Assembly (NCBI RefSeq): GCF_020733635.1 | Contig: NZ_JAJFZL010000001.1 | Span: 1,612,001 to 1,676,000, forward strand | From: Nocardia spumae | Lineage (GTDB): Bacteria; Actinomycetota; Actinomycetes; Mycobacteriales; Mycobacteriaceae | Length of the DNA: 64,000 bases | Direction of reading: 5' to 3' | In this document: in pieces, positions 1 through 7,695 of the stretch | Layout: every line of letters starts with the position of its first letter | Position numbering within the stretch: position 1 is the first letter of the stretch | The notes under the pieces: model-generated | What the model was told of the DNA's origin: nothing | Databases searched by the model: none | The model's input: the letters and a program-made list of their open reading frames with translations, nothing else | Program-made: the position numbers and the translations under genes

Positions 1-223
1 CGCCGACACGGCCGCACTCGAACCGGATCAGGACACCCGCGACCAGGCCAAGAAGGACGCCGCCGAGCTGGAGGAGATCTACGAGCCCGGTGCGCGGCCG
101 ACCGTCGTCGTACCCGGTACCGACGGCATGGTCGCCGGCACCGCCTTCGCCGATTCGGTCGACGAGCAGATCACCGAGAACAAGCCGCCGGACGACCTTC
201 GTAAGGACGACGACGATTCCTGA
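1..223 (+). CDS. C-terminal end of an unidentified protein (cut by the window edge)
   Basis: An open frame enters from the left edge (first full codon at base 2) and stops with TGA at 221-223, giving the last 73 residues. The tail is acidic and hydrophilic: an Asp/Glu/Lys-rich stretch, a central VVVPGTDGMVAGTAF segment, then a Lys/Asp-rich end finishing in DDDDS. Codon use is typical of the window (strong G/C third positions). I do not recognise the family and there is not enough sequence to name it. A weak inverted repeat (TCCCGG/CCGGGA, 224-246) follows the stop directly and may help end transcription. Confidence 0.6.
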   Translation, partial: ADTAALEPDQDTRDQAKKDAAELEEIYEPGARPTVVVPGTDGMVAGTAFADSVDEQITENKPPDDLRKDDDDS

Positions 224-647
224 TCCCGGCTGAACCCGACCCGGGAACAAGCCGAAGGATCGCGTCTGTCGGCGGTTCGCGTGCGACCGCTCGCCTCGCG
301 GCGTTGCCGGATGTCGCGTCGTGGTCCGCGCGGCCCGGTCGCGCGCCGGGCGATCGCGGGACGGTCTGAGCGCCAGGGGGTTTCACGCGTCCCCGGGAAG
401 CAGTGGTGGCGCGCCGGGGCGTAAAGCCGCATTCCATGGCCGCGCTCGGTGCACGATGTCGAACGCCGACCGCAATGATCCCAGAGCCGATCGGCGACGT
501 TCGACCGTGGGCGTCGTGTACGGCCCGCTCGGGGCGCGGAGTTGTAGAGTCCAGCGGGAAGGCCTTCGGTTCACGGCCCTTCGTTTCTTTCGACGATGGA
601 CACCCGCATCCGTGAGTTGTACGGACACACGTGCTGAGGAGCTCGCC
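224..647. other. Intergenic stretch without a convincing gene
   Basis: These 424 bases separate the left-edge fragment from the next gene. Open frames here on both strands are arginine/proline-rich, have no ribosome binding site, and look like reading-frame shadows of GC-rich DNA. Apart from the weak 6-bp inverted repeat at 224-246 I see no RNA gene, repeat or clear promoter. Confidence 0.5.
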
Positions 648-1109
648 ATGACCTACACCGTGGATTTCGACACCGTATCGACCGTCGGCCTGGAGTCGTC
701 ACCGGTCGCCGCGGCGCTGGCCGGGCTTCGAGCGAACGAGGCTCGATATTTCAAGAACAAGTACGACTACGTCTTCACGGTGGAGCCCGCGAAGGAAGCC
801 CAGTCGACCGTCGACTGGGTGAGCCGGATCCTGGAGGAAGAACGCGACATCGTGATCGCCTCACGTCCATTGGAGGCCACTGCCTTCCAGGTGGAGGACA
901 TTCGCATGGCATACGTCTTCTACGAGAGCGGTTTGTCGATCAACGTGATGTACGCGCTCGACGACAGTGGCAAGCGTGCCGTCGGTTTCAAGCTATCCGA
1001 CGGAATGGAGATCCCCAGTGAACTCGCCGCGTTCAAATTCGCGAGGCAGAAGTCGAAGCTGGCGGGGACAATCCGCGGCTCCTACTTCGTCATCAAGAAT
1101 CAATACTGA
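648..1109 (+). CDS. Hypothetical protein, 153 aa
   Basis: ATG at 648 lies just after GAGGAGCTCGCC, a reasonable ribosome binding site; the frame stays open much further upstream, but that part is arginine-rich and not protein-like. The product is a soluble protein of 153 residues with mixed hydrophobic and charged segments. It has a central acidic helix-like stretch (EEERDIV) followed by alternating hydrophobic residues typical of beta strands (IRMAYVFYESGLSINVMYAL), and a basic C-terminus. No signal peptide or membrane segment is visible. I do not recognise the family. It converges on the csbD-like gene, with a strong hairpin between them. Confidence 0.7.
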   Translation: MTYTVDFDTVSTVGLESSPVAAALAGLRANEARYFKNKYDYVFTVEPAKEAQSTVDWVSRILEEERDIVIASRPLEATAFQVEDIRMAYVFYESGLSINVMYALDDSGKRAVGFKLSDGMEIPSELAAFKFARQKSKLAGTIRGSYFVIKNQY

Positions 1110-1170
1110 GATATCGAATATCGGGTAGTGGACGGCGATCGGCGCGCATTCGGAGGAATGGGCACCCGAA

Positions 1171-1202
1171 GCGGGCCCACGACCGCAAAGTCGTGGGCCC
1201 GC
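1171..1202. terminator. Perfect 12-bp hairpin between convergent genes
   Basis: GCGGGCCCACGA and its exact complement TCGTGGGCCCGC flank an 8-base loop. The hairpin sits 62 bases after the stop of the plus-strand hypothetical gene and 12 bases after the stop of the minus-strand csbD-like gene. There is no U-tract, as is usual for actinobacterial terminators. It can serve both genes. Confidence 0.75.
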
Positions 1203-1214
1203 CGGGGGTTCTGC

Positions 1215-1460
1215 TCAGTCGTCCTGATGACTCTTCTGGCGCGCCTCGTGGAGTTCGGCTGCGGCACGCTCCTTTTCGGCGCGTGCTTCGTTCTTGGCCG
1301 CTTCCTTCTGGGCTTCGGCCTTGTCTTGCTGGGCGCTGCCTTCTTCGCGCAGGTCCTTGTTTCCGGCCAGGGCTCCGGCGGCTTCCTTGACGCGGCCCTT
1401 GATTCCCTCGACGGCGCTCTCGACGCCTTCTGCTGCACTGTTACCCGCATGGTCGGACAT
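1215..1460 (-). CDS. CsbD-family stress protein
   Basis: An 81-residue hydrophilic protein of the CsbD-like family: a short N-terminus, then the typical Gly-rich core (GIKGRVKEAAGALAGNK) and a long Ala/Glu/Lys-rich helical tail full of KAEAQKEAAKNEAR-type heptads. Family members are small proteins made in large amounts under general stress; their biochemical role is not known. ATG at 1460 follows AAGGGG on the minus strand with normal spacing. Upstream at 1505-1529 lies a perfect GTTT-N15-GGGTAT element, the alternative-sigma (SigF/SigB) promoter type expected for this family. The gene ends at the strong hairpin at 1171-1202. Confidence 0.88.
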   Translation of the reverse strand: MSDHAGNSAAEGVESAVEGIKGRVKEAAGALAGNKDLREEGSAQQDKAEAQKEAAKNEARAEKERAAAELHEARQKSHQDD

Positions 1461-1504
1461 TGCGTGACCCCTTCATCAGTCGATCAGTTCGGGCATTGAG
1501 GGCG

Positions 1505-1529
1505 ATACCCGGCGTCCATACGGCCAAAC
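1505..1529 (-). promoter_or_regulatory. SigF/SigB-type promoter of the csbD gene
   Basis: On the minus strand GTTT (1529-1526), a 15-base spacer and GGGTAT (1510-1505) match the mycobacterial SigF consensus GTTT-N15-17-GGGTAT exactly. The predicted start of transcription is about 35-40 bases before the csbD ATG. Confidence 0.65.
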
Positions 1530-1697
1530 AATCGCATCGATGCCCGCCCGCCCGTGACCGCGCTGCCGGGACTGCCGCGTTCTCACGGTGTCGAGGCCGA
1601 GAATCGGGGTATAGCGGATCTACCCGGTTGCGAGGGGCCGCGCATCCCGCGTCGCCGGGGAAGGACGATCCGGCGGAAAACTCTTCGAAATGTATCT

Positions 1698-1722
1698 GTT
1701 TCAGATAGTGGGTTCCGGGTAT
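1698..1722 (+). promoter_or_regulatory. SigF/SigB-type promoter of the small membrane protein
   Basis: GTTT (1698-1701), a 15-base spacer and GGGTAT (1717-1722) match the same consensus as the divergent csbD promoter, with the same spacing. The downstream GTG start is 80 bases from the -10 element. Confidence 0.65.
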
Positions 1723-1802
1723 CTGTTCTTTCGAGTTACCGCTCATCGCACGTGGTCGACCGACCGTAATTCGTTGCGAGAGCTGCGAGTAAGGAGTTCG
1801 TT

Positions 1803-1958
1803 GTGATCACCCTGGGTGTCATTCTGCTGGTTCTCGGTTTCATCTTCGGGATTCCGATCCTGTGGACGCTGGGCATCATTGCCGTGGTGGTCGGTGCGAT
1901 CTTGTTCGTGCTGGGACGGATCGGCCGGCCGGTCGGAGGCCGTGCGCACTACTACTAG
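1803..1958 (+). CDS. Small hydrophobic membrane protein, DUF6131-like (51 aa)
   Basis: GTG at 1803 is preceded by a perfect AAGGAG (1791-1796) six bases upstream, which fixes the start. The product has two hydrophobic helices: residues about 2-16 (ITLGVILLVLGFIFG) and about 20-41 (WTLGIIAVVVGAILFVLG), joined by an IPIL turn, then a short basic C-terminal tail ending in HYY. This pattern matches the two-helix DUF6131 family found in actinobacteria. It sits behind a SigF/SigB-type promoter (1698-1722), divergent from csbD, so it is probably made under stress or in stationary phase. The role is unknown. Confidence 0.8.
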   Translation: MITLGVILLVLGFIFGIPILWTLGIIAVVVGAILFVLGRIGRPVGGRAHYY

Positions 1959-2228
1959 GCTGATGGACTCGGGTCGCACGGAACCGATGCGGTTGGGGCG
2001 CTGGTAGATTCGCATGACAGCGCGGTGGTGCCGGATCGAGGAACCGGGTCGGTTCCTCGATCCGGCACCGCTCGTCGATCCTCGCGCGGCGGTGGTGGTC
2101 CCCGTGTCCGCCGGCCTGCCGGATCTGTTGCGGGGGAGCCGGTTCCGCTGGTCCAGAGGTCCTCGGCGCGGTTACTCCGTACGCTACGGAGGACGCCGAC
2201 CGTGTGCTACCGAGAAGTCGAGGAAGTA

Positions 2229-2567
2229 ATGACCACCGACATCACCGACGAGCAGATTCGGCAGCTCGCCGAATCCGCCAAGCCCTACAGCATGGCCGTC
2301 CTTCGATGGGGTCCGCGACGGTATATGGACGGTGCCGACGCGATCGAACTCGAGCATCAGCGGCGAATGGTGGCGTTGCGCGCCGACGGGGTGATCGCGA
2401 TCCTCTGTCCGGTCACCTCCGAGGGGTTGGCCGGAGTCGCCATCATGAACGTGTCGGCCGAAGAGGCCGAGGACATCATGGCCGCCGACCCGTGCGTGCG
2501 GGCGCAGATGATTCTCTGCGATGTCCATTCCTGCCTCGGCTTTCCGGGAGACGCTTTGCCCGCGTGA
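2229..2567 (+). CDS. YciI-like (dimeric alpha/beta barrel) protein
   Basis: A 112-residue protein starting at ATG 2229, with GAGGAAGT just upstream. It follows the YciI pattern: an N-terminal beta strand (YSMAVLRWGPRR), a middle helix (ELEHQRRMVALRADGVIAI) carrying the HxxxxxxLRxxG-type segment, then GLAGVAIMNVSAEEAEDIMAADPCV, where the EEA...DP motif is characteristic. Family members form dimers with a small active-site cleft, but most have no known substrate. A 7-bp palindrome (CTCCGTA-CGC-TACGGAG, 2175-2191) lies about 40 bases before the start and might be a regulatory site. Function remains unassigned. Confidence 0.7.
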   Translation: MTTDITDEQIRQLAESAKPYSMAVLRWGPRRYMDGADAIELEHQRRMVALRADGVIAILCPVTSEGLAGVAIMNVSAEEAEDIMAADPCVRAQMILCDVHSCLGFPGDALPA

Positions 2568-2684
2568 TCCGAGCATCAGATGACGTTCTGCCCTTGGTTC
2601 GGTTGAGTGGGTAGGCCACGCTGGACTGTGACGGATGCCGGATCCTCGTCGAGGGTCGAAACATTTCGAGAAAGGGGCAGGGAT

Positions 2685-3023
2685 ATGAAACCGTTGTCGG
2701 AATCGCTGATGGATCTCGCGGCCCGGGTGAAGCAGTTCGAAGATGCCTCCGCGGCCGCGCGGGAAAAGAATCGCGCCGCGCTGCGGGCTCGACGGGAAGA
2801 GGTGAGCACCACCCTCGAGCATGAAGAGAGCGAGTTCGAAAAGACGGCGGGGGAACTGCGGAAGGCCGCGCAGAATTGGTGGTCGGAAACCCAGGAAGCC
2901 GTCGAACGTCAGATCGGTGTGATGCAGGCCGATTTCGAGAAGTGGCAGGCCGACATGAGAGCGCAGCGCGCGGCGCGAACCGCCGAGGACGGAAAGACTT
3001 CCGAAGCCCTGGGCAAGGACTGA
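2685..3023 (+). CDS. Small coiled-coil protein of unknown function
   Basis: 112 residues, ATG at 2685 after AAAGGGGCAGGGAT. The whole sequence is charged and helical, with heptad-like spacing of hydrophobic residues and runs of Glu, Arg and Lys (about residues 10-95). There is a Trp-Trp pair in the middle (QNWWSE) and a Trp further on (FEKWQADM). No signal peptide, membrane segment or cysteine is present. It resembles cytosolic coiled-coil proteins with no defined activity. It lies 117 bases after the YciI-like gene and could be co-transcribed with it. Confidence 0.7.
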   Translation: MKPLSESLMDLAARVKQFEDASAAAREKNRAALRARREEVSTTLEHEESEFEKTAGELRKAAQNWWSETQEAVERQIGVMQADFEKWQADMRAQRAARTAEDGKTSEALGKD

Positions 3024-3133
3024 GGTCGGCATCGGGCGTGGGCGCTCGGCCCGCCCTCGACATTTTCACGACTCGAAATAGCAAGGCCGGTAGACCCGTT
3101 CGCGGTGATGGGCGGCCTCCCCGTTCGAGTCGG

Positions 3134-3802
3134 CTAGCGGGCCTCCCGCCGCCGCACCATCTCGGCGATCCACGTCGGCGCGAACGGGGATGTACACCCC
3201 GGGGAGGTCGGGTAGTCCTCGAAAACCTTCAGGCGCTCGCCGATGTCGGTTGCCCGGTCCCGGTATTCCGCATGTTCGATGCCGATCCGGGCCAGGCATT
3301 CGTTCATCGCCCATTGCAATCGGTCCGGCGCGTCTTTCATTCGCGCCTCGATGATGTCGAGCAGTTCCGCCAGGTCGAGATCGGCCGGTGTGCTCGTGAC
3401 GCGATCGGTGGTCAGTGCCCACCCGGCGCCGGCGATCACGGGATCCGGATCGTCGAACCAGACCGGCCGCAATGCTTGCGCGGATGGGTTCTTCTTCACC
3501 ACGTAGTTCACCAGCCAGTCGTGCACTTTCGGGGCGCGTGCCTGGCGGATCATCACGTTCAGCTCGTCGAACTCGAATTCCTTCGGCCGGCAGATCAGGA
3601 TCGCGAGTAGTTTCGCCGCGGCATCGTCGGTTGCCCAGAGCCGGCGGGCGAGATCGTGCTGCGGTCCGAGGCGCTTCGCCAGCGCCCGCAGTTCAGTGAG
3701 CTTGACTCCGTGCTCATCACCGTGCTTCTCGTTGACCGCGCGAGTCTTCGAATCCTCCAGCGCGGCAAGCTCGCCCATCACCTCGGCCACCGTCGTGGAC
3801 AT
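3134..3802 (-). CDS. DNA alkylation repair-like protein (AlkD/HEAT family)
   Basis: 222 residues with ATG at 3802 and GAGAGG a few bases upstream. The sequence is a series of helical pairs with HEAT-like features (LRALAKRLGPQHDLARRLW, AAAKLLAILICRP, VHDWLVNYVVKKNP, ALRPVWFDDPDPVIAGAGWALT). This matches the AlkD-type DNA alkylation repair family, in which a curved HEAT solenoid holds DNA for removal of alkylated bases. Whether this member is catalytically active cannot be judged here. It is followed on the same strand by the SRPBCC/ArsR pair transcribed toward it, so the three genes may form one unit (45-base gap). Confidence 0.75.
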   Translation of the reverse strand: MSTTVAEVMGELAALEDSKTRAVNEKHGDEHGVKLTELRALAKRLGPQHDLARRLWATDDAAAKLLAILICRPKEFEFDELNVMIRQARAPKVHDWLVNYVVKKNPSAQALRPVWFDDPDPVIAGAGWALTTDRVTSTPADLDLAELLDIIEARMKDAPDRLQWAMNECLARIGIEHAEYRDRATDIGERLKVFEDYPTSPGCTSPFAPTWIAEMVRRREAR

Positions 3803-3847
3803 CTCGACCTCTCTCGTCTCGGGTGCGCGAACCGCGGTCCCGGTCGG

Positions 3848-4501
3848 TCAGGCGGGCGCCTCGCCCAGGAAGAAGGCGGCGGTGCGATCCGCTGCCGCGG
3901 TGGCGTCCTCCTCCGGCGTGCCCGCCCGGGCCGACGCTTCACCCCAGCGACCGCTTACTGTGCGGATGAACTGCTGGGCGGATCGGGTGCGGGCGAAAGC
4001 GGCCGGATCGTCCGGGCGATCCTTTCCGGCGATCAGATGCAGTGCCAGACCCAGCAGGGCGAGATCCCAGCCCACCCCGGTCGCGCCCGGTCCGAACCGA
4101 GCCCAGAATGCGGAGTCGGCCTCGCCGGTGTGCGCGTGCTCGAGGGTGAGCCGGGCGCGGTTCTCCTCCGGGGTCAGGCGCACCGTCACCTGGCTCGAGT
4201 CTCCGCCGAACTCCCACGTGACGGTGAACGAGCGTGGCGGATCGCAGGCCACCACGTCACCGGAGGCGTTGCCCTCGATGTGGTAGCGGCCCCCGAGCCG
4301 TAGGTCACCGCTGACCGGTGCGAACCACCGCGCGAGCCTGCCGGGCTGAGTGCAGGCCTCCCATAGATCGTCGACCGTGGTGGCATAGGACTGGCTGATG
4401 GTCTGAACCGTGTGCTGCCTGCCCTCCTCGCGTTCGATGGCCAGTTCACGGCGCACCGCATCCGGCTGCGCGTCGATGACATCATCGGATGGCTCGCTCA
4501 T
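3848..4501 (-). CDS. SRPBCC (AHSA1-like) domain protein
   Basis: 217 residues. After a charged N-terminal extension of about 30 residues comes an Aha1/START-like fold: VDDLWEACTQPGRLARWFAPVSGDLRLGG, then GRYHIEGNASGDVVACDPPRSFTVTWEF, then an LTLEHAHTG strand and a long C-terminal helix. These proteins bind hydrophobic ligands in a central cavity. The ATG at 4501 overlaps the stop of the ArsR gene by ATGA, so the two are translationally coupled. An ArsR plus AHSA1 pair is a recurring arrangement in actinobacteria; the ligand is usually unknown. Confidence 0.85.
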   Translation of the reverse strand: MSEPSDDVIDAQPDAVRRELAIEREEGRQHTVQTISQSYATTVDDLWEACTQPGRLARWFAPVSGDLRLGGRYHIEGNASGDVVACDPPRSFTVTWEFGGDSSQVTVRLTPEENRARLTLEHAHTGEADSAFWARFGPGATGVGWDLALLGLALHLIAGKDRPDDPAAFARTRSAQQFIRTVSGRWGEASARAGTPEEDATAAADRTAAFFLGEAPA

Positions 4502-4866
4502 GGCTGCTCCTCGATAGGTGGTGGTGTCGGTGCGCGGCCGTCGCGTCGCGCCTTCTTACCTCGGGCGATCTCCGTCGCGAGTGCATCCAGGCGGGGTTCC
4601 CAGAACCGTCGGAACGGATCCAGCCACTCGTCGACACTGCGAAACGGCGAGGGTGCCAGCGAGTACATCCGGCGGGTGCCTTCGGCGCGAATGCGCGCGA
4701 AGCCCGACTCCCGGAGGACTCTCAGATGCTGAGATACCGCCGGCTGACTGATCCCGAACTCGTCGCCGATCACCCGAACGACCTCGCCCGCCGACATCTC
4801 GTCATCGGACAACAGCTCGAGAATGCGTCTTCGGACCGGATCGCCGAGGACATCGAACGCGTGCAC
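4498..4866 (-). CDS. ArsR-family winged-helix repressor (probably leaderless)
   Basis: About 122 residues. The winged-helix domain is clear: HAFDVLGDPVRRRILELL, then GEVVRVIGDEFGISQPAVSQ as the helix-turn-helix with recognition helix SQPAVSQHLRVLRESG, then the wing FARIRAEGTRRMYSL. No metal-binding cysteine motif is visible, so a non-metal signal is likely. An in-frame GTG exists at 4884, but I prefer GTG 4866: a TTGACT...TATATT promoter ends six bases before it and there is no Shine-Dalgarno sequence, so the transcript is probably leaderless. The stop overlaps the SRPBCC gene. A direct repeat over the promoter is the likely autoregulatory operator. Confidence 0.85.
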   Translation of the reverse strand: MHAFDVLGDPVRRRILELLSDDEMSAGEVVRVIGDEFGISQPAVSQHLRVLRESGFARIRAEGTRRMYSLAPSPFRSVDEWLDPFRRFWEPRLDALATEIARGKKARRDGRAPTPPPIEEQP

Positions 4867-4900
4867 ACTGCAAATATAAGGCACAGCAAATATAAGTCAA
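4864..4900 (-). promoter_or_regulatory. Leaderless promoter with overlapping direct-repeat operator for arsR
   Basis: On the minus strand TTGACT (4900-4895), 16 bases, and TATATT (4878-4873) form a strong sigma-70-type promoter ending six bases before GTG 4866. The 11-mer GCAAATATAAG (plus strand) occurs exactly twice, at 4870-4880 and 4886-4896, a 16-bp period that covers the -10 element and spacer. The island is unusually AT-rich for this DNA. Confidence 0.55.
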
Positions 4901-4916
4901 GCCTGATATTTACTCG

Positions 4917-5810
4917 TCACACCACGATGACCCGGCGGCCGCGGGTGTGACCGGCGCGGCTGTCGGCATGTGCCGCCGCGGCGTCGCCGAGCTGGTACGA
5001 CTTCTCGACCGGGATGTGGAGCTTTCCCTGTGAGATGAGGGTCGCCGCCTCGATCAGCGCTGCTGTCATGCTTCCGGCTACACCCGAGAATCGGACGCCG
5101 AACTCCGGTGCCCCGAGGTCGGCGATGGAGATCACCCGCTGCGGATCCCCGGTCAATTCGACGAGTTCGCGGATCACCCCCGAGCCGGCCAGGTCCAGAG
5201 CTGCATCGATCCGGCCCAGCCGGCGCACCCGCGCCACCCAGCCCTCGCCGTATGTGGTCGCGACGGCGCCCAGGCCGCGTAGATAGTCCTGGTTCACGGC
5301 CCCGGCCGTCCCGATCACCGTGATGTCGCGGTCGCGAGCGATCTGCAGCACTGCCGATCCGACCCCGCCGGAAGCGCCGCTGACCAGAAGCGTCTGTCCG
5401 GTTCGCACGCCGACCTGGTCGATGATCCGCAGTGCGGTTTCCATCACGGAGGGGTAACCGGCGGCCTCCTCGAAGGTCAGTGTCCCCGGCATGTGGGCCC
5501 AGGCCGACAGGACGGCGAACTCCGCGTAGGTGCTCGAGCCCTCGCCGAATACGCGGTCCCCGATCTCGAATCCGGTGACGCCCTTACCGATTTCGTCGAC
5601 CACCCCCGCCGCGTCCTGCCCGACCCCGGCGGGCAGGACCATCGGGTGGACGTGCTGGAACTGGCCCTCGCGGATCCGCCAGTCGACGGGATTGACACCC
5701 GCCGCCCGCACGGCGATGCGCACCTGGCCAGGGCCGGCGTGTGGCTCCTCGGCATCGATCAGTTGCAGGACGTCCGGACCGCCGAACTCGGCGAAGCTCA
5801 CCTTCTTCAT
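4917..5810 (-). CDS. NADP-dependent quinone-oxidoreductase-like MDR protein
   Basis: 297 residues of the zinc-independent medium-chain dehydrogenase family. The N-terminal catalytic fold begins KKVSFAEFGGPDVLQL and includes AAGVNPVDWRIREGQF and GQDAAGVVDEIGKGV; the nucleotide-binding site is LLVSGASGGVGSAVLQIA (about residues 140-157, an AxGGVG motif). It lacks the zinc-binding cysteines of alcohol dehydrogenases, so it probably reduces quinones or activated alkenes with NADPH. ATG 5810 has no Shine-Dalgarno site; TATTGT ends six bases before it, suggesting a leaderless message. It is divergent from a TetR gene and a perfect 19-bp palindrome fills its promoter spacer, so this TetR very likely represses it. 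Confidence 0.87.
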   Translation of the reverse strand: MKKVSFAEFGGPDVLQLIDAEEPHAGPGQVRIAVRAAGVNPVDWRIREGQFQHVHPMVLPAGVGQDAAGVVDEIGKGVTGFEIGDRVFGEGSSTYAEFAVLSAWAHMPGTLTFEEAAGYPSVMETALRIIDQVGVRTGQTLLVSGASGGVGSAVLQIARDRDITVIGTAGAVNQDYLRGLGAVATTYGEGWVARVRRLGRIDAALDLAGSGVIRELVELTGDPQRVISIADLGAPEFGVRFSGVAGSMTAALIEAATLISQGKLHIPVEKSYQLGDAAAAHADSRAGHTRGRRVIVV

Positions 5811-5821
5811 GCGGCGACAAT

Positions 5822-5854
5822 AACACTAACCGTTAGTGTTTTGTAACCGTTAGT
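5822..5854. promoter_or_regulatory. TetR operator between the MDR and TetR genes
   Basis: A perfect inverted repeat AACACTAAC-C-GTTAGTGTT covers 5822-5840. The core AACCGTTAGT recurs at 5828-5837 and 5845-5854, a 17-bp period. On the minus strand the palindrome lies exactly in the spacer between TTACAA and TATTGT, the predicted promoter of the MDR gene; the second copy lies toward the TetR start. This is the expected layout for control of both genes by the neighbouring TetR. Confidence 0.75.
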
Positions 5855-5879
5855 TTTTTGTACTTGATAGCATCCAACC

Positions 5880-6464
5880 GTGACTGCGCCGACCGGACGT
5901 CGTGAGCGGAAGAAGGCCGCGACCCGTCAGAAGATCGCCGACGCCGCCCTGCGGCTCTTCCTGGAACACGGGTACGAGGCGGTGGGGATCCGTGACGTGG
6001 CAGCCGCGGCCGACGTGGCTGTGACCACCCTCTTCTCGCACTTCACCTCGAAGGAAGCGTTGGTCTTCGAACGGGACGACGACTTCGAGCGGCGCCTGAC
6101 ACAGGCGGTCGCCGACCGGGCGCCGGGTGCGCCGCTCATCCCGGCCCTGCGCCCCGCGGTCCTCGCCCTGGTGCGGCATTGCACGGCGGCCGACGCCGAC
6201 CCGATCTGGCGCATGATCGACTCCTCGCCCGCCCTCCGGCAGTACGAGGAGTCGATGCGACTGCGCCACGCCGAATCGCTGGCCTCGGCCATCGCCGCCG
6301 CACCCGACCTGACATCGACCCCCGCGGTCTGCCGGGCGATCGCGAGATTCGTGATCGACGCCTATTCGCTCGCCCGTGAGGCCGACGATCCGGAGGCCGC
6401 GATCGACGAGATCTTCCGGATGATCGAAGCGGCGTGGGAGGCTGCCGCACCGCAACGTCGATGA
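5880..6464 (+). CDS. TetR-family repressor
   Basis: 194 residues with a standard N-terminal HTH: TRQKIADAALRLFLEHGYEAVGIRDVAAAADVAVTTLF-type helices within residues 12-60, followed by the SHFTSKEALVF signature. The C-terminal domain (about 75-190) is an all-helical ligand/dimer region of the kind seen with AcrR-like C-terminal domains. GTG at 5880 has no Shine-Dalgarno sequence; TAGCAT ends six bases before it, so this gene may also be leaderless. It is divergent from the MDR oxidoreductase and shares the operator at 5822-5854 with it. The inducer is unknown, possibly a quinone or electrophile used by the enzyme. Confidence 0.9.
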   Translation: MTAPTGRRERKKAATRQKIADAALRLFLEHGYEAVGIRDVAAAADVAVTTLFSHFTSKEALVFERDDDFERRLTQAVADRAPGAPLIPALRPAVLALVRHCTAADADPIWRMIDSSPALRQYEESMRLRHAESLASAIAAAPDLTSTPAVCRAIARFVIDAYSLAREADDPEAAIDEIFRMIEAAWEAAAPQRR

Positions 6465-6507
6465 CCGTGCCGAGGGTGCGAAAGGCGTTGCCGCGTCACG
6501 GGATCGA

Positions 6508-7674
6508 TCATCGGTGTACGCCCGCGACCGATCGGAAGAACTCGCGGATATCGGTGACGAGTTCGGTGGGAGCCTGGAGCGAGGCGAAGTGGCCGCCCAC
6601 GGGGTATTCGGTCCAGCGGACGATGGTGTTGGCCAACTCCGCCAGGCCACGGACGGCGCGGTCGCCCTGGAAGTTCGCGACCGCGGTCGGGACGCCCGAG
6701 GGAGCGGGTTTGCTGCCCCAGGACGCCCCGGACTCCCGGTAGATCCGGGCGGCCGAACCGGCTGTGCCGGTGAGCCAGAACGTCGTGACGTCGGTCAGGA
6801 TGATGTCGCGGTCGATCGGTGTTTGCTCGGTGGCGGTGGGGTCCCAGTCGACGAACCACTCCAGGTTCCAGGCGAGCTGGCCGACCGGGGAGTCGTTGAG
6901 GGAGTAGGCGATGGTCTGCGGGCGCAGCGACATCTGGGTGGCGTACCCGTTGTGGCCGTACCACCACCGCTGGTTCGCCGTGGCCTTGGCTCGATCGGCC
7001 TCCGAGAGCGCGGTGAGTCCCTGGCCGGAGCCGGTCGCCGTCGCGGCGTCCGCGAGCGCGTTCACATGCACACCGATGACCCGCTCCGGCGCGATGCGAC
7101 CCAGGGCGGGGGAGATGAGGCTCCCGTAGTCGCCACCCTGTGCGCCGTAGCGTTCGTAGCCGAGTCGTGCCATCAGCGTCGCCCAGGCTCGCGCGATCCG
7201 GGCCACGTCCCAGCCGGTGTCCCGGGTCGGGCCCGAGAACCCGAATCCCGGTACGGACGGAGCCACCACATGGAATGCGTCGGCAGGATCTCCGCCGTGT
7301 GCCCGCGGATCGGTCAGCGGGCCGAGGATGTCGAGGAAGTCGGCCGGTGTGCTGGGCCAGCCGTGGGTGAGGATCAACGGGGTCGCATCCGGCTCCGGAG
7401 AGCGAACGTGCACGAAATGCACGTTCTGCCCATCGATTTCGGTGGTGAACTGCGGGGCCTTGTTCAACCGCGCCTCGTGCTCGCGCCAGTCGTAACCGGT
7501 CCGCCAGTACTCGGTCATCTCGATGAGGTAGTCCCGGTCGACCCCGTATGTCCAGCCGACCCCCGGCAGCGCGTCGGGCCACCGGGTCCGGGCGAGCCGA
7601 TCGCCGAGTTCATCGAGGTCTGCCTGCGGAATGTCGATGCGGAAGGGGGTTATCGCGGACGTTGTCTCGGTCAT
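6508..7674 (-). CDS. Epoxide hydrolase (alpha/beta hydrolase with N-terminal EHN domain)
   Basis: 388 residues starting at ATG 7674. An N-terminal EHN region ([23 protein letters not shown]) precedes an alpha/beta-hydrolase fold. HGWP at about 104-107 forms the oxyanion hole, and the nucleophile is Asp182 in GAQGGDYGS. Late in the protein, [10 protein letters not shown] supplies the catalytic His. This matches microsomal-type epoxide hydrolases, which open epoxides to diols through an ester intermediate on Asp. It is divergent from a WYL-type regulator, with an inverted repeat between them, so the pair probably forms a small substrate-responsive unit. Confidence 0.9.
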   Translation of the reverse strand: MTETTSAITPFRIDIPQADLDELGDRLARTRWPDALPGVGWTYGVDRDYLIEMTEYWRTGYDWREHEARLNKAPQFTTEIDGQNVHFVHVRSPEPDATPLILTHGWPSTPADFLDILGPLTDPRAHGGDPADAFHVVAPSVPGFGFSGPTRDTGWDVARIARAWATLMARLGYERYGAQGGDYGSLISPALGRIAPERVIGVHVNALADAATATGSGQGLTALSEADRAKATANQRWWYGHNGYATQMSLRPQTIAYSLNDSPVGQLAWNLEWFVDWDPTATEQTPIDRDIILTDVTTFWLTGTAGSAARIYRESGASWGSKPAPSGVPTAVANFQGDRAVRGLAELANTIVRWTEYPVGGHFASLQAPTELVTDIREFFRSVAGVHR

Positions 7675-7695
7675 GGGAAAAGCATCCGATCCATA

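Noticed and set aside
1579..1612. GTTC...GGGTAT as a third SigF-type promoter
   Set aside because: The spacer is 24 bases and the -35 half is imperfect, outside the known 15-17 base range.
4867..4884. GTG 4884 as the arsR start
   Set aside because: It lies inside the predicted promoter, between the -35 and -10 boxes, so the transcript would start downstream of it.
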